NCBI GenBank assembly: GCA_035295705.1
Contig: DATGIN010000031.1
Span: 1-21,431, forward strand
Direction: 5' to 3'
DNA length: 21,431 nucleotides
DNA from: Poindextera sp035295705
GTDB lineage: Bacteria; Pseudomonadota; Alphaproteobacteria; Caulobacterales; Caulobacteraceae
The notes below the pieces were generated by a model. It made no database searches. It saw only the letters and a program-made list of their open reading frames with translations, and was not told where the DNA came from. This document shows positions 1-6,976 of this stretch, piece by piece. How positions within the stretch are numbered: the first letter of the stretch is position 1; each line of letters begins with the position of its first letter. A program made the position numbers and the translations under genes.

Positions 1-2
1 CC

Positions 3-30
3 CCGTCAAGCGCACGCACCGGCTTGACGG
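3..30. repeat. Inverted repeat / hairpin at window start
   Basis: Perfect 9-bp arms CCGTCAAGC (3-11) and GCTTGACGG (22-30) around a 10-nt loop. No T-run follows on either strand, so it is not a classic intrinsic terminator. The right arm contains TTGACG (24-29), a possible -35 element for the plus-strand genes that follow, but no convincing -10 stands 16-18 bp downstream. It could be a terminator of a gene outside the window or an operator. Confidence 0.4.
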
Positions 31-90
31 ACCGTGGGCCGGCTGGGCAGCGTTCGAGCTTCGCCGCAGGCAAGGGGAAGGACCACTTCA

Positions 91-354
91 ATGCATCTGC
101 ATCACAGCATCGGCTACTGGCTCATCGTCGTCGCGATCGGCGCTGTCGCCGGCTGGCTCGCCGGCCTGATCTTCCGAGGCCGTGGCTTCGGCCTCATCGG
201 CGACATCATCCTGGGCGTCCTGGGATCGTTTCTGGGCGCCTGGCTGTTTCACCGCGTGGGTGTCAACTTGCCCGGCGGCTACCTGGGCTCGTTCGTGGCG
301 GCGATCGTCGGCGCCGGCATCCTCGTGCTGATCCTGAGGCTGCTCAGGCGATAA
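91..354 (+). CDS. GlsB/YeaQ/YmgE family small membrane protein
   Basis: This 87-residue protein is almost entirely hydrophobic, with three likely membrane segments at about residues 8-28, 33-55 and 64-85. Glycine-rich stretches (AGWLAG, GDIILGVLGSFLG) are typical of the transglycosylase-associated/GlsB family, whose members are inner-membrane proteins linked to general stress. Molecular function in the family is unclear. The ATG at 91 is chosen because it follows a purine-rich AGGGGAAGG about 8 nt upstream and gives the usual family length; upstream in-frame starts add a non-conserved charged leader. A putative lipoprotein gene follows after 13 nt, with its ribosome-binding site abutting this stop codon, so the two are probably cotranscribed. 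Confidence 0.85.
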   Translation: MHLHHSIGYWLIVVAIGAVAGWLAGLIFRGRGFGLIGDIILGVLGSFLGAWLFHRVGVNLPGGYLGSFVAAIVGAGILVLILRLLRR

Positions 355-367
355 GGAGGGTTCGCCC

Positions 368-682
368 ATGCGTACGGGGCTGAAGATCGCGGGGGCGGTT
401 GGTCTGGTCCTTTTGCTGGCGGCCTGCGTCGCCGGCTCCGCCGAGTCGCATCACGCCGCGGCGGGCGGGGCGCTGTCGCAGTTCCTGCTTGGCCTCTGGC
501 ACGGGATCATCGGCCCGTTCATGCTGATCATCGAGGTGATCAACGCGATCCGGCCGCACACGCTGCCGTGGACGGTGCACTTCTACGAGACCTCCGGCAC
601 CGGCATCGCTTATGACATCGGCTTCTACTTCGGCCTCGTCAGCGGACCCGGCGCCATCATCGGCGGCTGGTCGCGACGGTAG
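368..682 (+). CDS. Small putative lipoprotein / membrane protein
   Basis: This is a 104-residue protein. Its N-terminus is a lipoprotein-type signal with lipobox L17-A18-A19-C20. It is followed by a short His/Ala spacer, a hydrophobic segment at about 36-60 containing the phrase LWHGIIGP, and a second at about 79-100 (YDIGFYFGL). The LWHG-x-I and Tyr-Asp-x-Gly-Phe phrases recall a widespread uncharacterised family of small bacterial membrane proteins; this is from memory and not certain. The start is supported by a strong AAGGAGGG at 353-360. It lies 13 nt after the GlsB-like gene and converges on the lipoprotein gene ending at 710. Function unknown. Confidence 0.75.
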   Translation: MRTGLKIAGAVGLVLLLAACVAGSAESHHAAAGGALSQFLLGLWHGIIGPFMLIIEVINAIRPHTLPWTVHFYETSGTGIAYDIGFYFGLVSGPGAIIGGWSRR

Positions 683-709
683 AGCGCAGGTCGGCGGAGA
701 GCTTGGAGT

Positions 710-1180
710 TCAGGCCCCGCCGCAGCTGTGCTCGGAGTCGGCTTCCTGCCAGGTCTGGCCGGTCCTGAGGTTCGTGCCGCCATACACCTTGCCGCGGTCG
801 TCGCCGGGCGGGCAGTCGGACGGCAGCGAGACGAGGCAGAGCTTCACCGGGTCCCCGGGGCGCGAGGAGTCGATGCCCGGAACCTGGTCGTAGGAAACCT
901 GGCTGAGCCCGTTCGCATAGCCGATGGCGCTGCCGGATCCGGGCGTTCCCTCGAGGCGCGTGCCTACCTGCTGCACGCTCGTCTGTACGCAGTCGCCGAC
1001 ATGCACGGGGACCCCGCTGGCGTTGGCGGCCGGCTGGGTCGGCGGCGGCGCGGACGCGGGCGGCGACGCTTCGGCCAGGCCGGCGCTCGCGGCGCTGGAA
1101 GCGGCGCCGCCGCTGTTCCGCCCGCAGGCGGCCAGGGCGATCGAACCGGCGACGAGGACGAGGAATGAAGCGGCGCGCAT
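710..1180 (-). CDS. Putative cysteine-containing lipoprotein
   Basis: This 156-residue protein has a signal peptide ending in lipobox L16-A17-A18-C19, so it is likely acylated and anchored in an envelope membrane. Residues about 20-55 form a low-complexity Ala/Ser/Pro linker (for example PPASAPPPTQ). A compact C-terminal part follows, with four further cysteines (in DCVQ, KLCLV, SDCPP and HSCGG), which suggests two disulfides in the periplasm or cell surface. I recognise no family and assign no function. It lies 66 nt downstream of the Deg-type protease in the same direction. Its start codon is preceded by GGGAGG inside a predicted hairpin (1183-1212). Confidence 0.75.
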   Translation of the reverse strand: MRAASFLVLVAGSIALAACGRNSGGAASSAASAGLAEASPPASAPPPTQPAANASGVPVHVGDCVQTSVQQVGTRLEGTPGSGSAIGYANGLSQVSYDQVPGIDSSRPGDPVKLCLVSLPSDCPPGDDRGKVYGGTNLRTGQTWQEADSEHSCGGA

Positions 1181-1182
1181 CG

Positions 1183-1212
1183 GAGTTCCTCCCTTCGGGG
1201 ACGGCGGAACTC
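1183..1212 (-). promoter_or_regulatory. Leader hairpin enclosing the lipoprotein ribosome-binding site
   Basis: Arms GAGTTCC (1183-1189) and GGAACTC (1206-1212) pair over 7 bp. Inside, read on the minus strand, CCC-CGAA-GGG can form a second short stem with a tetraloop. The purine run GGGAGG that serves as Shine-Dalgarno for the start codon at 1180 lies in the downstream half of this structure, so folding should restrict ribosome access. It could instead be the 3' end structure of the Deg protease transcript, though no U-run follows. Confidence 0.5.
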
Positions 1213-1246
1213 TGCGGCCAAACCGCGCCGCCCGGCAAGACGCCGG

Positions 1247-2629
1247 TCAGATGCTGAACTGGCCGGTCATCACCTGGTTGCCGCGCACGATGACCAATCT
1301 CCAAACGCCCGATGCGCCGGTGGTGAGCGCAGCCTTCAGGTCGCTTACCGAGGCGACCGCGTGCCCGTTCACCTCGCGCACGAGGTCGCCCGGCTGGAAG
1401 TAGCCCGCGGCGAAGCCCCCGGCGATCTTGGTGATCATCACGCCATGGCTGGCGGCGAACGGATCCAGCCCCATCTGGTCGGCGACCGCCGGCGAGAGGT
1501 TCTCGACCGTCGCCCCCTGCAACGGGTTGTGGCCGTCGATGGTCTGCTCGTCACGGGCGGGTTCGGCGGGAAGCGGCGAGAGGCGAAGCCGCGCCGTCTG
1601 CTCGGCGCCGTTTCCGCGGCGATACGCGACCGCTACGTCCTGGCCGGCGTCGAGCGTGGCGATGCGGTAGTTGAGCGCCGCGTCGTCGTCGATCGGATGG
1701 CCGTCGAGGCTGAGGATCAGGTCGCCGCTCCTGATCCCCGCCCGTTCGCCGGGGCCTCCCGGCCAGACGTCGGTGACGAGCGCCCCTTCCGGCCGCGGCA
1801 GGCCGAGGGTCTTGGCGATGGCGGCGCTGACCCCTTGCGTCTTCAGTCCCAGCCACGCGCGCTCGGTCGCGGCGCCGCCAGCCAAAGCCTGCTGCACGAT
1901 GTGGCGCACGAGCGGCGCGGGAATGGCGAAGCCGATGCCCGCCGAAGTGCCGGTGCCGGAGAGGATGGCGGTGTTCATGCCGATCATCTCGCCGGACATG
2001 TTGACGAGCGCCCCGCCGGAGTTGCCGGGGTTGATGGGGGCGTCGGTCTGGATGAAGTACGGGACGCTGGTGACGCCCACGTCCGAGCGCGCGACCGCCG
2101 AGACGATGCCGTTGGTGACGGTCTGGCCGACCCCGAACGGGTCGCCGATGGCGAGCACGAGATCGCCGACCTGGCTCTCGTCGGCTTGCGCGAGCGGCAT
2201 GACCGGCAACTGCTCGCCGCCGACGTCGATCTTGAGCACCGCCACGTCGGCCTTGCTGTCGACGTAGAGGACTTTGGCGGGGAACTCGCGCCGGTCGCCG
2301 AGGGCCACCATGATGTCCTGGCCGCCGGCGATGACGTGGTTGTTGGTGACGATCACGCCGTCGGGGCGGACGATCACCCCGGACCCCAGCGAGCGGGCCA
2401 TGCGCTCCTCGGTCGGTCCGTAGCCGCCGAACATCTGGAAGAACGGGTTGACCGTCTGGCGCAGGACCTTGGCGTAGACGTTGACCACCGCCGGCGCCGC
2501 CTTGCGCACCACCGGCGCGAAGGAGAGGTTGATTTGCGCCTGGCTGGTCGGCACGTCCTGGGCGGCGGAAGCACCCGCCGAGGCGAGCGCAGCCGCGAAC
2601 GCGAGCGGGACGAGAAAAGGTTTCGGCAC
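1247..2629 (-). CDS. Do/Deg (HtrA) family periplasmic serine protease
   Basis: HtrA-type protease for envelope protein quality control. Numbering from a TTG at 2668, the catalytic triad is visible as His111 (TNNHVI), Asp141 (KADVAVLKI) and Ser217 (GNSGGAL). The protease domain spans about 50-265. Two PDZ domains follow, at about 270-365 and 385-470, each with a GD-L repeat signature. I chose the GTG at 2629 (460 aa) because it puts Lys-Pro-Phe at the start of a clean signal peptide ending in ASA-AQ and has AGGA upstream. The TTG at 2668 adds 13 residues before the signal and lacks a ribosome-binding site. A Do-like protease often lies just downstream of rplQ in alphaproteobacteria; here it is about 9 kb away. 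Which Deg paralogue this is cannot be decided here. Confidence 0.95.
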   Translation of the reverse strand: MPKPFLVPLAFAAALASAGASAAQDVPTSQAQINLSFAPVVRKAAPAVVNVYAKVLRQTVNPFFQMFGGYGPTEERMARSLGSGVIVRPDGVIVTNNHVIAGGQDIMVALGDRREFPAKVLYVDSKADVAVLKIDVGGEQLPVMPLAQADESQVGDLVLAIGDPFGVGQTVTNGIVSAVARSDVGVTSVPYFIQTDAPINPGNSGGALVNMSGEMIGMNTAILSGTGTSAGIGFAIPAPLVRHIVQQALAGGAATERAWLGLKTQGVSAAIAKTLGLPRPEGALVTDVWPGGPGERAGIRSGDLILSLDGHPIDDDAALNYRIATLDAGQDVAVAYRRGNGAEQTARLRLSPLPAEPARDEQTIDGHNPLQGATVENLSPAVADQMGLDPFAASHGVMITKIAGGFAAGYFQPGDLVREVNGHAVASVSDLKAALTTGASGVWRLVIVRGNQVMTGQFSI

Positions 2630-2713
2630 GGGGCTCGGTGTCCTGAACGGCGAAGCAGCCGCGTCCAATATTCAGCCGAGCTTTCGGGCGCAATGATGAC
2701 GCGCCGCGCCTGC

Positions 2714-3613
2714 CTACGTCTCGAACTGGACGCGGCGATTGGCGCGGTCGATGCGCACGACCATGCCCTGCAGGGCCTTGGAGCCGATGTTGGCGACCGG
2801 CGCCACGTTCGGGTACGCCACTTCGCTGGCTGGCAGAAGGACGGCGCCGACACGCGCCGGGGCGTCCAACGGGACCGCGTACATCTGCACCGTCTGGCTG
2901 ATGCTGTGGGCGATGCCGCGCTTCTGTGGCGCGCCGTGCGTGGGCAGCCGCGCGATCCATTCGGTCGGGAAAAGCAAGGGCGATCCCATGTTGCCGGTGT
3001 CGAGATCCGCCTCGTAGGTCGCCGCGCCGATCGTCACCGGCAGGCGGATCGTCGGCCCAGGCTCGTAGGCGAAGACCGAACGACCATCCGCCGCGGGCGC
3101 GGGCAGGCTTGAGAGCCCGACCTCGCCCTTCTTGAAGTCGAGGGAAAGCGTAAGCGCGTCGAAGAGGTCCATGCCGAGGATGCCGTCCAAGAGCTTCGCG
3201 GCGCCAGGCAGTGGCGGCATCCCTTCGGCGTCCAGATCCTTGAACGTGACCCCCGCCAGCTGCAGCGCTGAGATCTTGAAGCGCCGGATGTGGATCGGGT
3301 TCTTGCCAGACGGATCGCTGGCCATGGCCTCGCCGATCACCGGAAGCGCAAGCGCTTGCGCCAGCTGCGACGACAGATGGACGAACCCGTCGGCGCCAGT
3401 GTCGATGCCGAATGTGTAGGGGCCGCGGCCGTTGATGCTGGCTCCGATCCCCGGCATGGCGCCGATCCGTATCATTGGCGAGCTCCCGGGCGCCCCGTCC
3501 ATCTTCGGCGGCGAAACCGTCATGTGGCGCCGCATCGCAACGCCCGCGGCGGGGCGGGCCGTGATTCCCGCGGCCAGACTGGCGGCAGCAGCGAGAAGGG
3601 TGCGTCTGTGCAT
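2714..3613 (-). CDS. Two-lobed aspartyl protease family protein, exported
   Basis: This 299-residue protein begins MHRRTLL plus a hydrophobic stretch, resembling a twin-arginine signal. Two retropepsin-like halves follow. The first has D71-T-G within FGIDTGADG and the matching DGILGMDLF at about 143-151. The second has D205-T-G within ADLDTGNMG and a matching end at about 275-298 (NIGSKALQGM, then VVRIDRANRRV). Both catalytic aspartates are therefore present, so a single chain could form the active site that retropepsins build as dimers. The ATG is preceded by GGAGG at 5-nt spacing. It follows the MarR-type gene by 15 nt and precedes the Deg protease, which suggests a shared transcript and an envelope role. 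Substrate unknown. Confidence 0.85.
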   Translation of the reverse strand: MHRRTLLAAAASLAAGITARPAAGVAMRRHMTVSPPKMDGAPGSSPMIRIGAMPGIGASINGRGPYTFGIDTGADGFVHLSSQLAQALALPVIGEAMASDPSGKNPIHIRRFKISALQLAGVTFKDLDAEGMPPLPGAAKLLDGILGMDLFDALTLSLDFKKGEVGLSSLPAPAADGRSVFAYEPGPTIRLPVTIGAATYEADLDTGNMGSPLLFPTEWIARLPTHGAPQKRGIAHSISQTVQMYAVPLDAPARVGAVLLPASEVAYPNVAPVANIGSKALQGMVVRIDRANRRVQFET

Positions 3614-3628
3614 GGGGACCTCCGGATT

Positions 3629-4117
3629 CTAAGCGGGCTCGCGCGCCGCCTGGCGCAGGCGCTCGGCGTAGCCGCGCCGCTCGAGCGCCGCCTCCAGCCG
3701 TTCGATCGCGGCCAGGCCGTCGACGCCGGCGTCCTCGAACAGGTCGCGGTAGGCGGCGGCGATCTGGGCGTTCAGCTGCCGCAGCCGGGCCGCCTCGGCC
3801 CGACCAGCAGCTGTCAGCGTCACCGGGCGACGGCGCCCGTCGGTTGGATCCTGCGCGGTCTTCACCAAGCCGCGCCCTGAGAGCTCCCGCACCAGTCTTA
3901 TGATCAGCGGATGAGACAGCCTCAGGCGCGCGGCGATTTCGGTGACGCTCAACCCCCCCTCCTGCGCGAGCAAAAGCAGCGTCGAGCCGGCCTTCGGCGG
4001 GGCGGTGACGCCGGCTTGCGGCAGCCAGTCGGGCGCCGCCGCGACCAGGGTCTCGGAAAGGCGCCTGAGGCGATGCGCGAAGAACGGCAGTCCAAGCGAC
4101 TCGACGAAGTCGGGCAC
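3629..4117 (-). CDS. MarR family transcriptional regulator
   Basis: This 162-residue protein has a winged helix-turn-helix at about residues 40-105. The recognition region is LSVTEIAARLRLSHPLIIRL, followed by the wing DPTDGRRRPVTLTAAG, a classic MarR signature. Flanking helices would form the dimer interface. MarR proteins usually repress efflux or catabolic genes and lose DNA binding on contact with a small ligand. The GTG start at 4117 is preceded by AAGGAG with good spacing. Immediately upstream are two abutting 12-bp dyads, the likely autoregulatory operator. It lies 73 nt downstream of the four-transporter array and 15 nt upstream of the aspartyl protease gene. Control of either neighbour is inferred from position. 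Confidence 0.92.
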   Translation of the reverse strand: MPDFVESLGLPFFAHRLRRLSETLVAAAPDWLPQAGVTAPPKAGSTLLLLAQEGGLSVTEIAARLRLSHPLIIRLVRELSGRGLVKTAQDPTDGRRRPVTLTAAGRAEAARLRQLNAQIAAAYRDLFEDAGVDGLAAIERLEAALERRGYAERLRQAAREPA

Positions 4118-4131
4118 GTCGTCTCCTTTGT

Positions 4132-4155
4132 GTAACTAGTTACGTAACCGCTTAC
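4132..4155. promoter_or_regulatory. Probable MarR operator: two abutting 12-bp dyads
   Basis: GTAACTAGTTAC (4132-4143) is a perfect 12-bp palindrome. It is followed without gap by GTAACCGCTTAC (4144-4155), which keeps the GTAA/TTAC arms. A third overlapping palindrome GTTACGTAAC covers 4139-4148. The array lies directly before the ribosome-binding site of the MarR gene, in the place where a self-repressing MarR dimer would block transcription start. Confidence 0.65.
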
Positions 4156-4170
4156 GGATTAGCCGGTCAA
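4142..4170 (-). promoter_or_regulatory. Candidate promoter of the MarR gene
   Basis: On the minus strand TTGACC (plus 4165-4170) is a good -35 for alphaproteobacteria. A weak -10, TTACGT (plus 4142-4147), follows at 17 bp. The -10 falls inside the palindrome array, so a bound repressor would occlude it. The -10 match is poor and the exact start is uncertain. Confidence 0.35.
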
Positions 4171-4190
4171 GTCCCGGCGGAAGGGCGAGG

Positions 4191-5510
4191 TCAGTGGCCT
4201 ATGAACGGCTCTCGACGCGCCTCGGGGTCGGGCGTTGCGTCGTCGGGGCGGGGACGCGCGTAGACGACGGCCATCAGCCAGCCTGCGAAGGTGATCGCCG
4301 CGCCGACCAGGAGCGGCAGGCCGGGCAGGCCCAGGCCACGCCCTGGGCCGACCGCCCAGGCGAAGAGGCTGGTGAAGGTGATCGGGCCGAGCAGCCCGGT
4401 CAGGCCGAAGACGATCTGCATGGCCCCCTGCAACTGCCCTTGCTGGTCGACACCCACTCTCTTGGTGAGCAGCGAGAACAGGCTCGGAAAACCGAAGCCG
4501 GCTGCGACGCCCACCGCAATCCCCAACCAGAACAGCGGAACGGTGGGGGCGAGCGCATCTATGGTCATGGCGATCACGAAGAGCCCCAGGCCGACCAAGA
4601 CCGCGCCCCGCTCGCCCAGCCGTTTGGCGGCAGGCCCGGCCACGAAACTGGAGGTGATGATGCCGCCGCCGCTCAGCACCATGAGCAGAAGCGCGACGTT
4701 CGGCGGGCCCCAGCCGAAGCGGTAGTGCGTGTAGAACTGGAAGAGCGAGTTGAACGACTGGTTGGCGAACTGGATGAAAAAGAACACCAGCGCCATCCCG
4801 AGCAGCCCAGGACGGCTGAAGAGCAGCACGACCGCGCCGATAGGGTTGGCCCGCCGCCAGTCGAAGGGCGCGCGGCGCTCGGGCGCCAGCGACTCCGGCA
4901 CGGCGAAGAGGCCGAAGACGCCGTTCGCCAGCGCCAGCCCCGCCGCCAGCCAGAACGGCGCGCGCGGGTCGTGGATGCCGATGTGCTCGGCGGCGACAAG
5001 CCCGAACCCGCCGAGCGCAGGTCCGATGAGGATCCCCGCGTTCGCCGCCGCCTGGAAGCGCCCGATGTTGCGCGCGCGGTCGTCCTCGCCGGAGATATCG
5101 ATGACGTACGCCGCGGCCGCGCCGCCGCTGGAGGCGGTGATCCCCGAGATCACCCGCCCGATGAAGAGCACGCCGATCGAGGGCGCGAGCGCCATGATCA
5201 CGTAGTCGAGCGCCAGCCCGAACATCGAGACCAGCAGCACCGGGCGGCGGCCGAAGCGGTCGGAGAGATTGCCGAAGATCGGCGCGCTCAAGAGGTTCAT
5301 CACCGACCAGGCGGCGGCGAAGACGCCCATGATCTGCGCGCCGCCGGCGTCGCCCTGGCCGGACAGCATCTTCACGAGCGGCGGAAAGACCGGGAAGATC
5401 ACGCCGACCGCCATCGTGTTCATCAGGATGACGGCATAGATGAAGCCGAGCGCCGCCGGCCGCCGCTTGCGGGGCGGGGTCGCGTCGAGGGCGAGGGCGG
5501 CGCTCGTCAC
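4191..5510 (-). CDS. MFS transporter, TCR/Tet-like efflux family (copy 1)
   Basis: This 439-residue inner-membrane protein has about twelve hydrophobic segments. MFS motif A is at about residues 80-93 (GNLSDRFGRRPVLL) and a motif C-like GPALGG at about 163-168. This pattern is typical of the DHA1 proton-drug antiporters that include TetA. The start is GTG with AAGGA about 10 nt upstream; no nearer start keeps the first membrane helix. It is the last of four adjacent paralogues and is closest to copy 2: both have NT-x3-G at helix 1 and end in an ARPRP- or VRPRP-like tail. A 9-bp hairpin separates it from copy 2. It is probably an exporter of a hydrophobic compound. Naming it tetracycline resistance would be unsafe. 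Confidence 0.92.
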   Translation of the reverse strand: MTSAALALDATPPRKRRPAALGFIYAVILMNTMAVGVIFPVFPPLVKMLSGQGDAGGAQIMGVFAAAWSVMNLLSAPIFGNLSDRFGRRPVLLVSMFGLALDYVIMALAPSIGVLFIGRVISGITASSGGAAAAYVIDISGEDDRARNIGRFQAAANAGILIGPALGGFGLVAAEHIGIHDPRAPFWLAAGLALANGVFGLFAVPESLAPERRAPFDWRRANPIGAVVLLFSRPGLLGMALVFFFIQFANQSFNSLFQFYTHYRFGWGPPNVALLLMVLSGGGIITSSFVAGPAAKRLGERGAVLVGLGLFVIAMTIDALAPTVPLFWLGIAVGVAAGFGFPSLFSLLTKRVGVDQQGQLQGAMQIVFGLTGLLGPITFTSLFAWAVGPGRGLGLPGLPLLVGAAITFAGWLMAVVYARPRPDDATPDPEARREPFIGH

Positions 5511-5571
5511 CGGGGCGCGGTCCTTCAGGAAACAGCCTTGGCGGAAATCGCAGGGTCGGCGGTCAGGCTAG

Positions 5572-5602
5572 CAGGCCCGGGCGAGCGTCTGAACCGGGCC
5601 TG
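5572..5602 (-). repeat. 9-bp stem-loop between transporter copies 2 and 1
   Basis: CAGGCCCGG (5572-5580) and CCGGGCCTG (5594-5602) form a perfect 9-bp stem with a 13-nt loop. It begins three bases past the TAA of transporter copy 2. No U-run follows on the minus strand, so complete termination is doubtful. It may partly attenuate readthrough into copy 1 or protect the upstream mRNA from 3' exonucleases. Confidence 0.55.
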
Positions 5603-5605
5603 GGA

Positions 5606-6892
5606 TTAAACCTTGGCAACCTCGGAGGGAGCAGGCCGGGGTCGAACGATCACGAGGCTGAGCAGCATCGCGAGCGCAAAGACGCCCGCGCCGGTCAGCA
5701 TGGCCAGCCCCGGGAGCGCGAAACCCCTTCCCGCCCCGATCGACCAGGCGAAGACGACGGCGAACAGCACCGGGCCGGCGATGCCGGCAAGGCCGGCCAG
5801 ACTGATCATGGCGCCTTGCAGGCGGCCCTGCTCGCTGGGCTCGACCAACTGCGAGCGCAGCGACTGGATCGCGGCGATGCCGATGTTGACCGGGGCGATC
5901 AGGACAACGCCGAGCCACAGCAGCGGCGACCACGCGGCGAGCCCGATCAGGCCGAGCGCGGCCACGCCGCAAGCGAAGGCGAGCACTATCGCACCCTTCT
6001 CCCCCAGTCGCTTGACGGCGGGTCCGGCGAGAAAGCCCTGCATGACGATGGTCGCCGCCGCGTATGCCGTCAGGACGAGGCCCGCAAGGCCGGTCCCCCA
6101 GCCGTAGCGGTAGTTCACGTAGAGCACGTAGATGCTTGAAAACGCGGACATTCCAACATTGGCCAGGAACATGATCACCGCCAGGCCGAGCAAACCCTTG
6201 CCTTCGAACAGGATCCAGAGCGCATGGAAGGGGTTTGCCCGCACCCAGCTGAACGGGGTGCGCGCCGAGCGCGGCAGCGACTCCTTGAGCACGAAGAAGC
6301 CGTAGGCGGCGTTGAACAGGCCGATGCCGGCGGCGACCCAGAACGGCGCGCGCGGCCCGATCTCGCCCAGCAGCCCGCCCATGCTCGGCCCCATCACCGT
6401 CCCGGCGCCCCCGGCCGCCGCGACGAGCGCGAAGTAGCGGGTGCGCTCCTCAGGCGCGGCGACGTCGGCCACGTAGGCGAACATCGCCGCCCGACCAGCC
6501 GCCGCACCGCCGGAGAGAACCCGGCCGAGGAAGAGCCAGCCGAGCGCCGGCGCGAGCGCCATCACCACGTAGTCGGCCGAGAGCTCGACCAGCGAGATGA
6601 GCGCCACCGGCCGGCGCCCGAAGCGGTCGGAAAGCACGCCGAGCACCGGGGCGAAGAAGAGCTGCATCGCCGCCCACGCGGCGGTGAAGACGCCGATCGC
6701 CTCGGCGGCGGCGATCGTATCGCCATGCGCGAGCCGCTTCACCAGGATGGGCAGCACCGGAGAGACGATGCCGAGCGAGGTGGTGTTCAGGAGCACGACG
6801 GCAAGGACAAAGCCCAGGCGCAGGCGCGTGAGCCGCACCGGCGTGTCGGCGGCAGGAGCGTCGCCCTCGGTGGTGTCAGCCGCAGTGGCCAC
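5606..6892 (-). CDS. MFS transporter, TCR/Tet-like efflux family (copy 2)
   Basis: Paralogue of the three neighbouring transporters. It has about twelve membrane helices and motif A LGVLSDRFGRRP near residue 90. The central-loop phrase (VRANPFHAL) and GRLQGAM before helix 10 are shared by the set with small changes. Compared with the others, the helix-5 region carries an Ala/Gly-rich stretch (GGAAAGRAAM), so substrate choice may differ. Start choice is uncertain: the frame opens at a TTG (6913), but the GTG at 6892 (428 aa) is equally plausible; neither has a clear Shine-Dalgarno, and translation may depend on readthrough from copy 3. The gap to copy 3 is 84 bp (63 bp if TTG is used) and holds a short CAGCGG/CCGCTG dyad at 6943-6955. 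Confidence 0.9.
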   Translation of the reverse strand: MATAADTTEGDAPAADTPVRLTRLRLGFVLAVVLLNTTSLGIVSPVLPILVKRLAHGDTIAAAEAIGVFTAAWAAMQLFFAPVLGVLSDRFGRRPVALISLVELSADYVVMALAPALGWLFLGRVLSGGAAAGRAAMFAYVADVAAPEERTRYFALVAAAGGAGTVMGPSMGGLLGEIGPRAPFWVAAGIGLFNAAYGFFVLKESLPRSARTPFSWVRANPFHALWILFEGKGLLGLAVIMFLANVGMSAFSSIYVLYVNYRYGWGTGLAGLVLTAYAAATIVMQGFLAGPAVKRLGEKGAIVLAFACGVAALGLIGLAAWSPLLWLGVVLIAPVNIGIAAIQSLRSQLVEPSEQGRLQGAMISLAGLAGIAGPVLFAVVFAWSIGAGRGFALPGLAMLTGAGVFALAMLLSLVIVRPRPAPSEVAKV

Positions 6893-6976
6893 GGGATTCG
6901 CGCGCGCCCCCAAAAACCCGGCGATGGCGGAGGGTGTCGCACCAGCGGGCCGCTGTCTCCCCCTTTTGCGGGATGG

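Noticed and set aside
3..30. Intrinsic terminator at the window start
   Set aside because: The stem is good but no T-run follows on either strand, so it is recorded only as an inverted repeat.
1361..3112. Very long plus-strand open frame opposite the Deg and aspartyl proteases
   Set aside because: It is antisense to two genes with clear catalytic motifs; its product is rich in Arg, Asp, Val and Gly without domains, as expected from high-GC shadow frames.
4191..5510. Naming one of the transporters a tetracycline-resistance gene
   Set aside because: The family resemblance is to TCR/Tet MFS proteins in general; no TetR gene or divergent tet arrangement is present, and substrate cannot be read from sequence.
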